A stretch of DNA of 64,000 bases. It comes from VAZQ01 sp963841705 (GTDB lineage: Bacteria > Pseudomonadota > Alphaproteobacteria > Rhizobiales > Xanthobacteraceae). Below are positions 1 to 7,988 of the stretch, in pieces (within the stretch, counting starts at the first letter, position 1; the number at the start of each line of letters is the position of its first letter). The stretch spans positions 22,164-86,163 of the forward strand of contig CAWJDY010000057.1 in assembly GCA_963841705.1 (NCBI GenBank), given 5' to 3'. The position numbers were made by a program, and so were the translations under genes. The notes beneath the pieces were generated by a model. It saw only the letters and a program-made list of their open reading frames with translations, did not search any database and was not told the DNA's origin.

Positions 1-1
1 C

Positions 2-1672
2 GAAGGCGTGCTCCTTATCTACGGTCGGGACGAGCAGGCGTTCGAAGCGGGCAACCTGCTGAAGGATCATCTCGACGTCACCGTGTTGATCAAGCCTCCG
101 GGCGCGGTGACTCCGGCGCGGGTCACCGAGTTTCCCGTGGTGCAAGGCACGATCCGCTCCGCCAAAGGCCATCTCGGCGCGTTCGAGCTCACGGTCGATG
201 ATTACGCCCAGCCTGCGCCATCATCGCGTGAGCAGCTGAGCTTCGATGCCCCCCGCAACGGCGCAGTCTCGCGCTGCGACCTCATTCTCGATCTCTCCGG
301 CGGGCCGGCGCTTTTCAATGCGCCCGATCTGCGCGACGGTTATCTGCGCGCCGACCCCGGCGATCCCGCGGCTGTGCTGCGGGCCGTGCTCAAGGTACGC
401 GATCTCACCGGCACCTTCGACAAGCCCCGGTATATCGACTTCACCGCCGACATCTGCGCCCATGCGCGCTCCAAGATCGTGGGCTGCCATCGCTGCCTCG
501 ACCTCTGCCCGGCGGGTGCCATCGCGCCCGCAGGCGATCATGTCGCCATTGATGCGCATATCTGTGGAGGTTGCGGCCAGTGTGCCGCCGCCTGCCCGAC
601 CGGTGCGGCGGCTTATGCGCTGCCGCCCGCAGACGCCCTCATCCGCAAGCTGCGTACGCTTCTTACGGCTTACCGCGAGGCCGGCGGCACCCAGCCCGTC
701 GTCCTCGTTCACGATGGGGCACACGGCACGCCGCTCATCGATGTGCTGGCGCGCTTCGGCGACGGATTGCCCGCCAATGTGCTGCCGGTAGAGGTGAATG
801 AAGTCACGCAGGTGGGGCTTGAAGCGATCGCGGCTGGTTTTGGCTATGGCGCAGCCGCCATGCGCTTCCTCATCCGCGCCAAGCCGCGCCACGATATCGC
901 CGGCCTCGCCCAGACGCTGGCGCTCGCCGAGGCGATCCTCGCGGGCCTGGGTTTCGGCGATGGCCGCTTGGCTGCCTTGGCGGTGGATGATCCCGACGCG
1001 CTCGCGAGTCTCCTGTGGGTGCCCTACCCCGCGGCGGGAGCGGCCCAGTCCGCAACCTTCGTGGCGGCAGGAGGAAAGCGTGATGTGATGCGGCTTGCGC
1101 TGCGCGAGCTGCATCGCGTCGCGCCAGCGCCGGTCGACATAGTGCCGCTGCCGCAAGGAGCACCCTTCGGAGCGGTCGAGATCGACGCCGCGGGGTGCAC
1201 GCTTTGCCTCGCCTGCGTATCCGCCTGCCCGACCGCAGCGCTGCGCGACAATCCGGACCAGCCCATGCTGCGGTTCGTCGAGGACGCCTGCGTGCAGTGC
1301 GGGTTATGCAAGGCGACCTGTCCGGAGAAGGTCATCACGCTGCGCCCGCAGCTTGATTTCCGCGCCGCAACGGCGACCCCGCAGCTCTTGAAAGAAGAAG
1401 AGCCGTTCCATTGCATCCGCTGCGGCAAGCCGTTCGGGGTCAAGAGCACGATCGAACGCGTGACTGCGAAGCTTGCGGGCAAACACTGGATGTTTGCGAA
1501 TGCGGCACAGCGCGTGGATCTGATCAAGATGTGCGAGGATTGCCGCGTTGCCGCGATCACCGAGCAGGAGTTCGATCCGCACGGTGCTCCGCCGCGTCCA
1601 CCGGCGCGCACCACCGAGGATTATTTGCGCGAGCGGGAAGCGAGCGACCGGGCGCGCAAGTCGGGCGAATGA
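2..1672 (+). CDS. Multi-cluster 4Fe-4S ferredoxin-domain protein (5' end outside window)
   Basis: The frame is open to the left edge, so the start lies upstream and a GTG at position 8 need not be the true start. From that GTG about 554 residues are visible. Two ferredoxin pairs are clear: Cys160-x2-Cys163-x3-Cys167 followed by Cys186/189/192/196-Pro, and near residues 395-435 the motifs CTLCLACVSACP and CVQCGLCKATCP. The C-terminus adds two further CxxC pairs (FHCIRCGK and KMCEDC), resembling a zinc-ribbon or additional metal site. Proteins of this kind carry low-potential electrons in the cytoplasm and often lie near formate dehydrogenase or molybdenum enzyme genes. The partner is not visible because the upstream DNA is missing. 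Being an iron-sulfur electron carrier is secure from the motifs; the specific partner is unknown. Confidence 0.85.
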   Translation, partial: EGVLLIYGRDEQAFEAGNLLKDHLDVTVLIKPPGAVTPARVTEFPVVQGTIRSAKGHLGAFELTVDDYAQPAPSSREQLSFDAPRNGAVSRCDLILDLSGGPALFNAPDLRDGYLRADPGDPAAVLRAVLKVRDLTGTFDKPRYIDFTADICAHARSKIVGCHRCLDLCPAGAIAPAGDHVAIDAHICGGCGQCAAACPTGAAAYALPPADALIRKLRTLLTAYREAGGTQPVVLVHDGAHGTPLIDVLARFGDGLPANVLPVEVNEVTQVGLEAIAAGFGYGAAAMRFLIRAKPRHDIAGLAQTLALAEAILAGLGFGDGRLAALAVDDPDALASLLWVPYPAAGAAQSATFVAAGGKRDVMRLALRELHRVAPAPVDIVPLPQGAPFGAVEIDAAGCTLCLACVSACPTAALRDNPDQPMLRFVEDACVQCGLCKATCPEKVITLRPQLDFRAATATPQLLKEEEPFHCIRCGKPFGVKSTIERVTAKLAGKHWMFANAAQRVDLIKMCEDCRVAAITEQEFDPHGAPPRPPARTTEDYLREREASDRARKSGE

Positions 1673-1710
1673 GCGCTGTGACCTGAGCCTTCGCCTTGCA
1701 GGCACCGGCA

Positions 1711-1832
1711 GGGCGATCGCATATGGACCCAGCGGCGCAACAAACTCCGCAATACCTCTCCTTCCAGACCAGGGCTATCGCATTTGGACTCACCGGCGCA
1801 GCAAGCTCCGCAATACCTCCCCCTGAAAGGGG
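1711..1832. repeat. Two direct copies of a 61-bp repeat
   Basis: The stretch starting at 1711 (GGGCGATCGCATATGGAC) recurs at 1772 (GGGCTATCGCATTTGGAC), and both copies run on through GCAA/GCAG, CTCCGCAATACCTC. A third relative lies at 38801-38840 next to hcrB. The second copy runs straight into the palindromic element that starts at 1814. The copies are diverged by several substitutions, so this is an old duplication within a dispersed repeat family rather than a gene. Confidence 0.75.
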
Positions 1833-1979
1833 GAGGTCGGCGACCCCGACTTGTCGGGGGAGCCGGGTGGGGGTCACTCCGGGCCGCGATCCGCCGAGGG
1901 CAGGACCCCCACCCGACAGCATTTGTCCCGGCGCAAGGCCGGGCAAATGCTGTCGACCTCCCCCTTTTAGGGGGAGGTA
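1814..1979. repeat. Palindromic GC-rich repeat element, TACCTCCCCC-ended (intergenic copy)
   Basis: The element begins TACCTCCCCCTGAAAGGGGG and ends GGGGGAGGTA, so its ends are inverted copies. Internally it carries two further hairpins: CGACCCCGACTTGTCGGGG and ATTTGTCCCGGCGCAAGGC / GGGCAAAT. The first half is nearly identical to the element at 23181-23333 inside the RND pump gene. It fills most of the 380-bp gap between the ferredoxin-like gene and lgt. Function unknown; the architecture is that of a REP/MITE-like dispersed repeat. Confidence 0.85.
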
Positions 1980-2055
1980 TGGAGAGCCCTGTCAGTGTCA
2001 CACACCTGTCCTCGGCTTGAGGGAAAGTTGCTCAGGCGTTAATCGTTCGGTCCGC

Positions 2056-2910
2056 ATGCCAATCCTCGTCATCCCATTTCCGGCGATCGATCCGATCGCA
2101 GTGAGCGTCGGGCCGTTTGCTGTCCGTTGGTATGCTCTGGCGTATCTTGTCGGCTTTCTCGGCTGCTGGGCCTATGCCTCTGCCCTGGCCCGCAACGACC
2201 GTCTCTGGGGGGACACTCCGCATCCGACGCCGCAAAGCCTCGTTGATCTCGCACTCTATGCCATGCTTGGGACCGTGATCGGCGGCCGGCTTGGCGAGGT
2301 CATTTTCTACGAGCCCAGCTATTACGCGGCGCACCCCCTGGAGATCTTCGCGATCTGGCAAGGCGGCATGTCGTTCCATGGAGGTCTGATCGGGGTGCTC
2401 CTTGCCATTGGGTACTTTGCCTACCGCTTCAAGATCTCGTTCCTGACGATCGGGGATATCGTTTCGACCGTCTGTCCCCTGTCGATTTTCCTGGTGCGCA
2501 TCGGCAACTTCATCAATGCGGAGCTTTGGGGACGCCCGAGCAACGTGCCGTGGGCGATGGTGTTTCCCGATGCCGACGCTCAACCGCGCCATCCCAGCCA
2601 GCTGTATGAGGCAGGGGTGGAGGGCCTGCTGCTGCTGCTGGTGCTTGGGCTCGTGGCGCGCAACGGCGCGTTGAAGCGCCCTGGATTATCGAGCGGCCTG
2701 TTCCTGCTCGGTTACGGGCTCGCTCGGATTGCGATGGAATTCTTCCGCGAGCCCGATCCGCAGACCGAGCAGCTCGCCTACGGGCTCACCATGGGCATGG
2801 TGCTGTCCGTACCGATGCTGGCGGTCGGGATCGCCCTCATGCTCCACAGCGCGTGGGCGCCGCGGCGCTCAGGCCCAAGCCAGCGCGGCAACGCAACCCC
2901 AGCTATGTAG
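2056..2910 (+). CDS. lgt: Prolipoprotein diacylglyceryl transferase
   Basis: This 284-residue integral membrane enzyme transfers a diacylglyceryl group from phosphatidylglycerol to the lipobox cysteine of prolipoproteins, the first step of lipoprotein maturation at the inner membrane. Family signatures are present: the HGGLIG motif after the second membrane segment, the RIGNFINAELWGRPS block containing the signature arginine and asparagine, and HPSQLYEA towards the C-terminus. About seven membrane segments are visible. The reading frame is open far upstream through repeat DNA, but the ATG at 2056 gives the expected N-terminus (MPILVIPFPAIDPIAV), so that is the start used. The stop TAG at 2908 lies in the first bases of a downstream repeat. 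The usual neighbours of lgt in this group (a methyltransferase and pgeF) are absent. Confidence 0.96.
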   Translation: MPILVIPFPAIDPIAVSVGPFAVRWYALAYLVGFLGCWAYASALARNDRLWGDTPHPTPQSLVDLALYAMLGTVIGGRLGEVIFYEPSYYAAHPLEIFAIWQGGMSFHGGLIGVLLAIGYFAYRFKISFLTIGDIVSTVCPLSIFLVRIGNFINAELWGRPSNVPWAMVFPDADAQPRHPSQLYEAGVEGLLLLLVLGLVARNGALKRPGLSSGLFLLGYGLARIAMEFFREPDPQTEQLAYGLTMGMVLSVPMLAVGIALMLHSAWAPRRSGPSQRGNATPAM

Positions 2911-2962
2911 GGGCGGCGCGTCCCCAAAAAACGCCAAGCGTTTTTTGGGGTGCCCCGCAATG
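2911..2962. repeat. Hairpin repeat immediately after lgt
   Basis: Positions 2922-2934 (CCCCAAAAAACGC) pair perfectly with 2938-2950 (GCGTTTTTTGGGG) around a 3-nt loop. The hairpin sits 11 nt after the lgt stop and could end transcription in either direction, although the T tract is within the stem. A diverged relative occurs at 41660-41716, again at the 3' end of a gene, so this is a dispersed repeat rather than a dedicated lgt terminator. Confidence 0.75.
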
Positions 2963-3325
2963 CCTCGCCCATACGCGATGCGCTGGTGCGCATACGCCGG
3001 CGACCCAATGGGTCGCCACCATAAAAGAATTGCCGCAGGTTTCGTAGAGAGCGGCTAGGATGCTCTCGCGCTGACCGCGATTGACTGCGCCGCCTTCTCG
3101 TACCACGGGGAGGATCTGAACTCCGCGCGTCGCATGGGACGTGGGGGTTTTGTCTTCATTGCAGTCTTGAGGGGGGAGCTGACCGTCTTGCGGCTGATTT
3201 TTTTTGACGCGTTGTGGTTCAAGTTCGTCTCCTAGAGGCGCAAGGACCCTGTTGCCTTATGTTTGAAATAAAACCAAGCGAAGACTGGTTCGTCAAGTGG
3301 GTTTGCGGTGCCACGACCGGCGCGC
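2963..3325. other. Intergenic stretch, no gene recognised
   Basis: The region between the lgt-side hairpin and the end of the convergent hydratase/lyase gene shows no ORF with a recognisable product. It contains the remnant of the repeat (inverted GGCGACC/GGTCGCC at about 2998-3017) and a T-rich run TTTTTTTTGA near 3200. The base composition is less GC-rich than the flanking genes. Confidence 0.5.
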
Positions 3326-4165
3326 TCAGGCGCGCTTCACCTTGTCGCGGCTGAACGGGCCGAAACCCGGACGGTAGGACCTGTCATCCAGGAACTGCTT
3401 CATGCCCTGGGTGCGGCTGTCCTCCTTGTCCACAAAGCGCAAGGCGTCGCTCTTGGCGTTCAAGTAGTCCGCGGCCTGGGGCTCGTTCATGAACCGCACC
3501 GCGCGCAGAGCTTCCTTGGTGTAGCGCAACACCGCGGGAGACTTTTCCATGAGCTTGTGCGCCAGCTTGATCGTCTCGGCTTTGAGCTCATTGCGCGGGA
3601 AAGAGAAGTTGATGAACCCCATCTCTTTTGCTTTCTTGCCGTCGAAGGCGTCTCCCGTGAGCGCGTAGTACATGCCGTCGCGGAAGTTGAGCATCTGCGC
3701 AACATTCCATGACACGATGCCGCCCGGCAGGATGCCCCAGTTCACTTCCGAAAGCCCGAACAGCGCATCGTCCGCAGCGACCGCAAGATCGCAGGCGCAG
3801 ACCTGGGTGAAGCCACCGCCGAAACAGTAGCCGTTGACCATGGCAATGGTCGGCTGCGGAAACGTCGAGAGCCGGTGCCAACGCCACTGATTGGATGCGT
3901 GTCGAGCCTTCGCGCGGGCGGCCGGGTCATCGTCGTTGGCGCGGAAATAGAGCTTGATGTCCTGGCCGGAGCAGAATGCATCGCCCGCGCCGGTCAGCAC
4001 CAAGACCTGGGTTTCCGGATCGATCGCGAGCTCGGCGAGCGCATCATCCATTTCGATGTGCAGCTGCGGACTCATGGCGTTGCGCTTCTCCGGCCAATTC
4101 ATGACCAGCCAGGTGATGCCGTCCGCCTTCTCGATCAGCACGGTTTCGTATTTCTTGGTCGGCAT
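3326..4165 (-). CDS. p-Hydroxycinnamoyl-CoA hydratase/lyase (feruloyl-CoA hydratase/lyase type)
   Basis: This 279-residue crotonase-fold enzyme is predicted to hydrate and cleave 4-coumaroyl-, caffeoyl- or feruloyl-CoA to the benzaldehyde plus acetyl-CoA. Crotonase landmarks are NWPEKRNAMSPQL near the N-terminus, an oxyanion-hole segment GAGDAFCSGQDIKLYFR, the second oxyanion block NGYCFGGGFTQVCACDLA, and FGLSEVNWGILPGG with the catalytic glutamate. The tyrosine in DIKLYFR and the GMKQFLDD tail are typical of the hydratase/lyase subgroup rather than fatty-acid hydratases. The ATG at 4165 is chosen because AGGAGG lies 6 nt upstream; a longer frame exists but would lack a site. In this window it would feed 4-hydroxybenzaldehyde/4-hydroxybenzoate to the ligase and reductase at 35-41 kb. 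Other crotonase substrates cannot be excluded. Confidence 0.85.
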   Translation of the reverse strand: MPTKKYETVLIEKADGITWLVMNWPEKRNAMSPQLHIEMDDALAELAIDPETQVLVLTGAGDAFCSGQDIKLYFRANDDDPAARAKARHASNQWRWHRLSTFPQPTIAMVNGYCFGGGFTQVCACDLAVAADDALFGLSEVNWGILPGGIVSWNVAQMLNFRDGMYYALTGDAFDGKKAKEMGFINFSFPRNELKAETIKLAHKLMEKSPAVLRYTKEALRAVRFMNEPQAADYLNAKSDALRFVDKEDSRTQGMKQFLDDRSYRPGFGPFSRDKVKRA

Positions 4166-4426
4166 GTCGGTCCTCCTCGCACTCCCACAACTGCAAACGT
4201 CATGAGCCTGTTGCACCATTTGCGCAAGCGCGCCGGCGTGGCGAGCCTCGAAAGTTGCCCGCGCTTCGCAGGCGAGGCATTGCCTCGTCCTGCTTGGGCT
4301 ACACTGGATCCACGGCGACGCAATGCGCCGCGCCTTCGTACCCCTCGCACGGTTGTGATTTTCTCGCTACAACCAGCGCGACGTAGCGTCTGCGAACCAT
4401 CTGCACCGCAACTCGTTTGAATTCTC

Positions 4427-6574
4427 GTGAGCTCGCTCCCGATCGACCGCCGATTGCTTCTTGCGAGCGTCGCCGCGCTCGGTGGGACGCTCGCGCTTGG
4501 CTTCGAAATTCCCGGCGGGCTCCGGGCGGCAGAGGCGGAATCCGCCGGCGCAGAGGTCAATGCATGGATCCTCATCGCACCGGACGATTCCGTCACCATC
4601 CGCGTGGCCAAAGCGGAAATGGGGCAGGGCGTGTTGACGGCCTTGCCCATGCTGGTGGCGGAAGAGCTCGAATGCGACTGGAGCAAAGTGAAGACCGAAT
4701 ACGTCGCGCCGCAAGATAACATTCGGCGCCAACGTGCGTGGGGGGACATGTCGACCGGCGGCAGCCGCTCCGTGCGCAGCTCCCAGCAGGTACTGCGCAA
4801 GGCCGGCGCTGCCGCGCGCGAGATGCTGCTCGCCGCCGCTGCGGCACGCTGGGGGGTGCCGCCCGCGGAGTGCCGTGCGCATAACAGCGTCATCACCCAC
4901 CTGCCGAGCAGACGCACGCTCAGGTTCGGCGAGATCGCTGCCGCCGCGGCGCAGAGCCCCGTTCCCACCGAGGTGAAGCTGAAAGAGCCCAGCGAGTGGA
5001 GGTTGCTCGGTACTCCGCAGCGCCGGCTGGACGTCACCGACAAGGTGCTAGGCCAGACCGTGTACGGCATCGACGTGCGCCTGGCCGACATGCTTTACGC
5101 CGCCGTGATCCAGGCCCCCGTTTTCGGCGCAAAGCTGAAGTCGGTCGACGACACGCGAACCAGGGGGATGAGCGGGCTGCGCAAGGTGGTCATGCTGGAC
5201 GATGCGGTTGCGGTCATCGCCGAGGATTGGTGGCGGGCAAAGAAGGCGGTCGAAGCGCTCGAGCTGAGCTGGGACCTTGGCAAGAATGGCAGCGTCTCCA
5301 CCGAGGACATCGCAACCTATCTGCGGCGCGGCCTTGCGGCGGAGGATGCCGGGGTAGGTCGCAGCGAAGGCGACTTCGCGGCGGCGTTTGCGCAGACCGA
5401 TCGACGCATCGAGACGGATTATGAAGTGCCATTCCTGGCGCATGCCACCATGGAGCCGCAGAACACGACCGCGCACGTACGCGGCAATGAGGTCGAGGTG
5501 TGGGTGCCGACCCAGAACGGCGAAGCGGCGCTCTTCGCTGCCGCCCATGCCGCGGGAGTTCCGCGAGAGAACGTCATCGTTCACCGGACGATGCTGGGGG
5601 GCGGATTCGGACGCCGCAATTTGATCCAGGATTTTGTCTCCCTTGCCGTTCAGATCGCCAAGCACGTGCCGCAGCCGGTCAAGGTGGTGTGGACGCGCGA
5701 GGAGGACATGCGCCACGATTTTTATCGTCCGACGGCCATGGCACGGATGCGGGCCGGCATCGGCGCTGCCGGCGAGCCGATCGCCTGGCACGTGCGGCTG
5801 GCGGGTCCATCGCTGCTTCCCATGCTGCTGCCGGGTCATGTGGACAAGCAGTTCCAGGAAGGCTTCGTCGAGGACATGCCCTATGACGTTGCAAACTATC
5901 TGGCGGACTATGCGATGCGCCCGACGCCCGTCCCCGTGGGCTTCTGGCGCTGCGTGAATTACACCCAGAACTGCTTCTTCAGGGAATGTTTCATCGACGA
6001 GCTCGCGCATGCCGCAGGCGACGATCCCTATCAGTATCGGCGCAAGCTCCTTGGCAGTCACCGCCTTGCCGGAAGGCTGCGCGCCGTGCTCGACGCGGTC
6101 GCAGATCGAGCGGACTGGGGGGCGCCGGCGCCGGACGGCTCGTACCGCGGCATCGCGCTCAACGAGGTGCAAGGCACCTGCACAGCGGCCGTGATCCAGG
6201 CCTCCGTCGGCGCGGACCTGCGGCTCCATCGCGTGGTCAGCGCGATCGATTGCGGCATGGTGGTCAATCCATTGACGGTCGAGCTGCAGGTTCAGAGCGC
6301 CACCGTGTTCGCGCTCACCGCTGCGCTCTACGGCGAGATCACGATCAGGAATGGCGGCGTGGAGCAGTCGAATTTCCACGACTACGGGATGCTGCGTCTT
6401 GCGGACATGCCGAGCGTGGAGACCATCATCGTGGCGAGCGGTGAGCCCTGGAGCGGGGTTGGCGAGCCCCCTGTTGCGGTCGTCGCACCCGCGTTATGCA
6501 ATGCGATTTTTGCCGCCACGGGCAAACGCATCCGCTCGTTGCCGATCAAGAAGCACGATCTGAGGAGCGGATAA
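4427..6574 (+). CDS. IorB-like molybdenum hydroxylase large subunit, Tat-exported
   Basis: This 715-residue protein matches the molybdopterin-binding large subunit of isoquinoline 1-oxidoreductase / periplasmic aldehyde dehydrogenases of the xanthine oxidase family. The N-terminus has a twin-arginine signal (DRRLLLASVAALGG), predicting folded export to the periplasm. Cofactor-binding blocks are AEMGQGVLTALPMLVAEELE, MEPQNTTA around residue 345, GGGFGRR around residue 395, and a C-terminal GVGEPP whose glutamate (about E680) corresponds to the catalytic base. The GTG at 4427 is the only start that includes the signal. The usual small 2Fe-2S subunit (IorA) is not adjacent; instead a diheme cytochrome c follows at 6822, the likely electron acceptor. 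The substrate (aldehyde or N-heteroaromatic) cannot be read from sequence. Confidence 0.88.
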   Translation: MSSLPIDRRLLLASVAALGGTLALGFEIPGGLRAAEAESAGAEVNAWILIAPDDSVTIRVAKAEMGQGVLTALPMLVAEELECDWSKVKTEYVAPQDNIRRQRAWGDMSTGGSRSVRSSQQVLRKAGAAAREMLLAAAAARWGVPPAECRAHNSVITHLPSRRTLRFGEIAAAAAQSPVPTEVKLKEPSEWRLLGTPQRRLDVTDKVLGQTVYGIDVRLADMLYAAVIQAPVFGAKLKSVDDTRTRGMSGLRKVVMLDDAVAVIAEDWWRAKKAVEALELSWDLGKNGSVSTEDIATYLRRGLAAEDAGVGRSEGDFAAAFAQTDRRIETDYEVPFLAHATMEPQNTTAHVRGNEVEVWVPTQNGEAALFAAAHAAGVPRENVIVHRTMLGGGFGRRNLIQDFVSLAVQIAKHVPQPVKVVWTREEDMRHDFYRPTAMARMRAGIGAAGEPIAWHVRLAGPSLLPMLLPGHVDKQFQEGFVEDMPYDVANYLADYAMRPTPVPVGFWRCVNYTQNCFFRECFIDELAHAAGDDPYQYRRKLLGSHRLAGRLRAVLDAVADRADWGAPAPDGSYRGIALNEVQGTCTAAVIQASVGADLRLHRVVSAIDCGMVVNPLTVELQVQSATVFALTAALYGEITIRNGGVEQSNFHDYGMLRLADMPSVETIIVASGEPWSGVGEPPVAVVAPALCNAIFAATGKRIRSLPIKKHDLRSG

Positions 6575-6579
6575 CGATC

Positions 6580-6648
6580 GTAGGTCGTAGGGTGGGTTAG
6601 CCGCACAAGTCGGCTGGTGACAGCCGACTTGCGCAGCGTAACCTACCG
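6580..6648. repeat. Inverted repeat downstream of the molybdenum hydroxylase gene
   Basis: CAAGTCGGCTG (from 6606) pairs with CAGCCGACTTG, and the outer arms CGTAGGGTGGGTTAG and AACCTACC extend the dyad. It begins five bases after the stop codon at 6574. The outer GGTGGGTTAG motif recurs in the element at 19392-19622. It is a dispersed palindrome that could act as a terminator-like hairpin. Confidence 0.65.
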
Positions 6649-6821
6649 CAATGCGGCGACACACCTGCGGGCTGACGGCGGCTTACGCCACGGAGCCGGC
6701 TCTGGCCCGCTCTGTTCACAACTTACCCGCCCTACGCAGCTGCGCAGCCCGGCGTAGGCGCGCCGTAAAGTAGCCGCCATTTTCGGCTCATCACAGCTGC
6801 ACGGCACCAGGGGAGGCTGGC

Positions 6822-7676
6822 ATGCGCAAGCAGGGCGTCGCCGCATTGGTTTTGGCAGCGTGGTCGTTCGCGGGCTGGGGAGCGCAGGCACAGGAGTTGA
6901 TCGAGCACGGACGCTATCTGGTCGAGGGCATCCTCACGTGCGGCAACTGTCACTCGCCGCGCGGCCCCGGCGGCGTGGTCGACAGCGCGCGCCTTTATTC
7001 CGGCGGGCCGCAAACCTGGGACGAGCCGACCTTCACGGTGAAAGGGTCGAACATCACGCCCGATCTTGACACCGGGATCGGCCGCTGGAGCGCGGCGGAC
7101 ATGAAGCGTGTGATCCAGGAGGGTATCCGCCCAAACGGTTCGCGCATCGCGCCAATCATGCCAATACATTTCTACAAGGTCTTCACCACCGGCGATCTCG
7201 ATGCGGCGGTGGCGTATCTGCGCTCAGTCCCGGCCGTGCACAATGCGGTGGCGCCGCCGATCTACAAGGCGGCGCTGCCGTCCGAAGTCGTTCCGGGCGC
7301 CGACAAGCCGCCGTCGCAAAGCGACCTGCGCGACCCCATCGAACGCGGCCGATATCTCGCCACCATCGGCCACTGCATGGAATGCCATACGCCCGGCGCG
7401 ATAGGGCATCACGACTTTGCCGGCAGTCTCGGCAAGGGCGGACAGAAATTCCTCGGCCCATGGGGGGAATCGGTTTCGCGCAACATCACATCGCACAAGG
7501 AGAAGGGGATCGGCGCCTGGAGCGATGCCGAGATCAAGCGCGCCAGCACTCAGGGCATTCGCCCTGACGGCAGCCGGCTCAAGCCGCCCATGGGCTTTGC
7601 CTGGTATGCGCGCATGAACGACGAGGATCTCAGCGCCGTCGTCGCCTACCTGCGCACCGTGCCCGCGAAGGAATAA
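6822..7676 (+). CDS. Periplasmic diheme cytochrome c
   Basis: This 284-residue protein has a cleavable Sec signal (hydrophobic AALVLAAWSFAGWG, ending AQAQ near residue 24) and two class I c-heme sites, CGNCH near residue 45 and CMECH near residue 187, so it is a tandem of two cytochrome c domains. Each domain has a later methionine that could be the axial ligand (for example IAPIMP and LKPPMGFAW). It follows the Tat-exported molybdenum hydroxylase by 247 bp on the same strand, and IorB-type enzymes commonly reduce such cytochromes, so it probably passes electrons from that enzyme to the respiratory chain. GGGGAGG lies upstream of the ATG. The role as partner is inference from position. Confidence 0.88.
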   Translation: MRKQGVAALVLAAWSFAGWGAQAQELIEHGRYLVEGILTCGNCHSPRGPGGVVDSARLYSGGPQTWDEPTFTVKGSNITPDLDTGIGRWSAADMKRVIQEGIRPNGSRIAPIMPIHFYKVFTTGDLDAAVAYLRSVPAVHNAVAPPIYKAALPSEVVPGADKPPSQSDLRDPIERGRYLATIGHCMECHTPGAIGHHDFAGSLGKGGQKFLGPWGESVSRNITSHKEKGIGAWSDAEIKRASTQGIRPDGSRLKPPMGFAWYARMNDEDLSAVVAYLRTVPAKE

Positions 7677-7763
7677 CAAATCGAAATTTGTGTGATGCGC
7701 AGCACAGAAGCCGCAGGAGCGCTCCGCTAGGGTCGGCCTGCGACAACAGCAGTGGTGCGTGCG

Positions 7764-7988
7764 ATGAAGAGCAAGCCGAGACGCAATGGCGCCATGACCG
7801 CGCCGGCGCAGTTCCGCTGCCAGGCCAAGGTTTGCCTGGGCATGGCGGAGAAGGCCACGGAGTATTGGGTGGCTGCCTCGCTCACCGAGCTCGCGAAGGA
7901 TTATCTCAATCGCGCCAATCGCGCCGAAATCGTGCGCGCCAGGCCTCTCGCCTATGCCAGCTCGACCTCGACACGGGTGTCATTGTAG
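7764..7988 (+). CDS. Small hypothetical protein of the 'CRxMAExAT' helical type
   Basis: The frame encodes about 74 residues from ATG 7764 (a GTG at 7752 is an alternative). The segment CQAKVCLGMAEKATEYWVAA followed by LTELAKDYLNRAN resembles short all-helical proteins abundant in Hyphomicrobiales, which carry a C-x3-MAE-x-A-x-x-x-x-V pattern and have no known function. The last 12 codons overlap the 3' end of the convergent molybdopterin gene, so the native C-terminus may have been replaced. Whether it is expressed is uncertain. Confidence 0.5.
   Translation: MKSKPRRNGAMTAPAQFRCQAKVCLGMAEKATEYWVAASLTELAKDYLNRANRAEIVRARPLAYASSTSTRVSL

Noticed and set aside
1696..2055. An N-terminal extension of Lgt by 120 residues
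   Set aside because: The open frame upstream of 2056 consists of repeat DNA; Lgt homologues start at the MPILVIPFP-like position.
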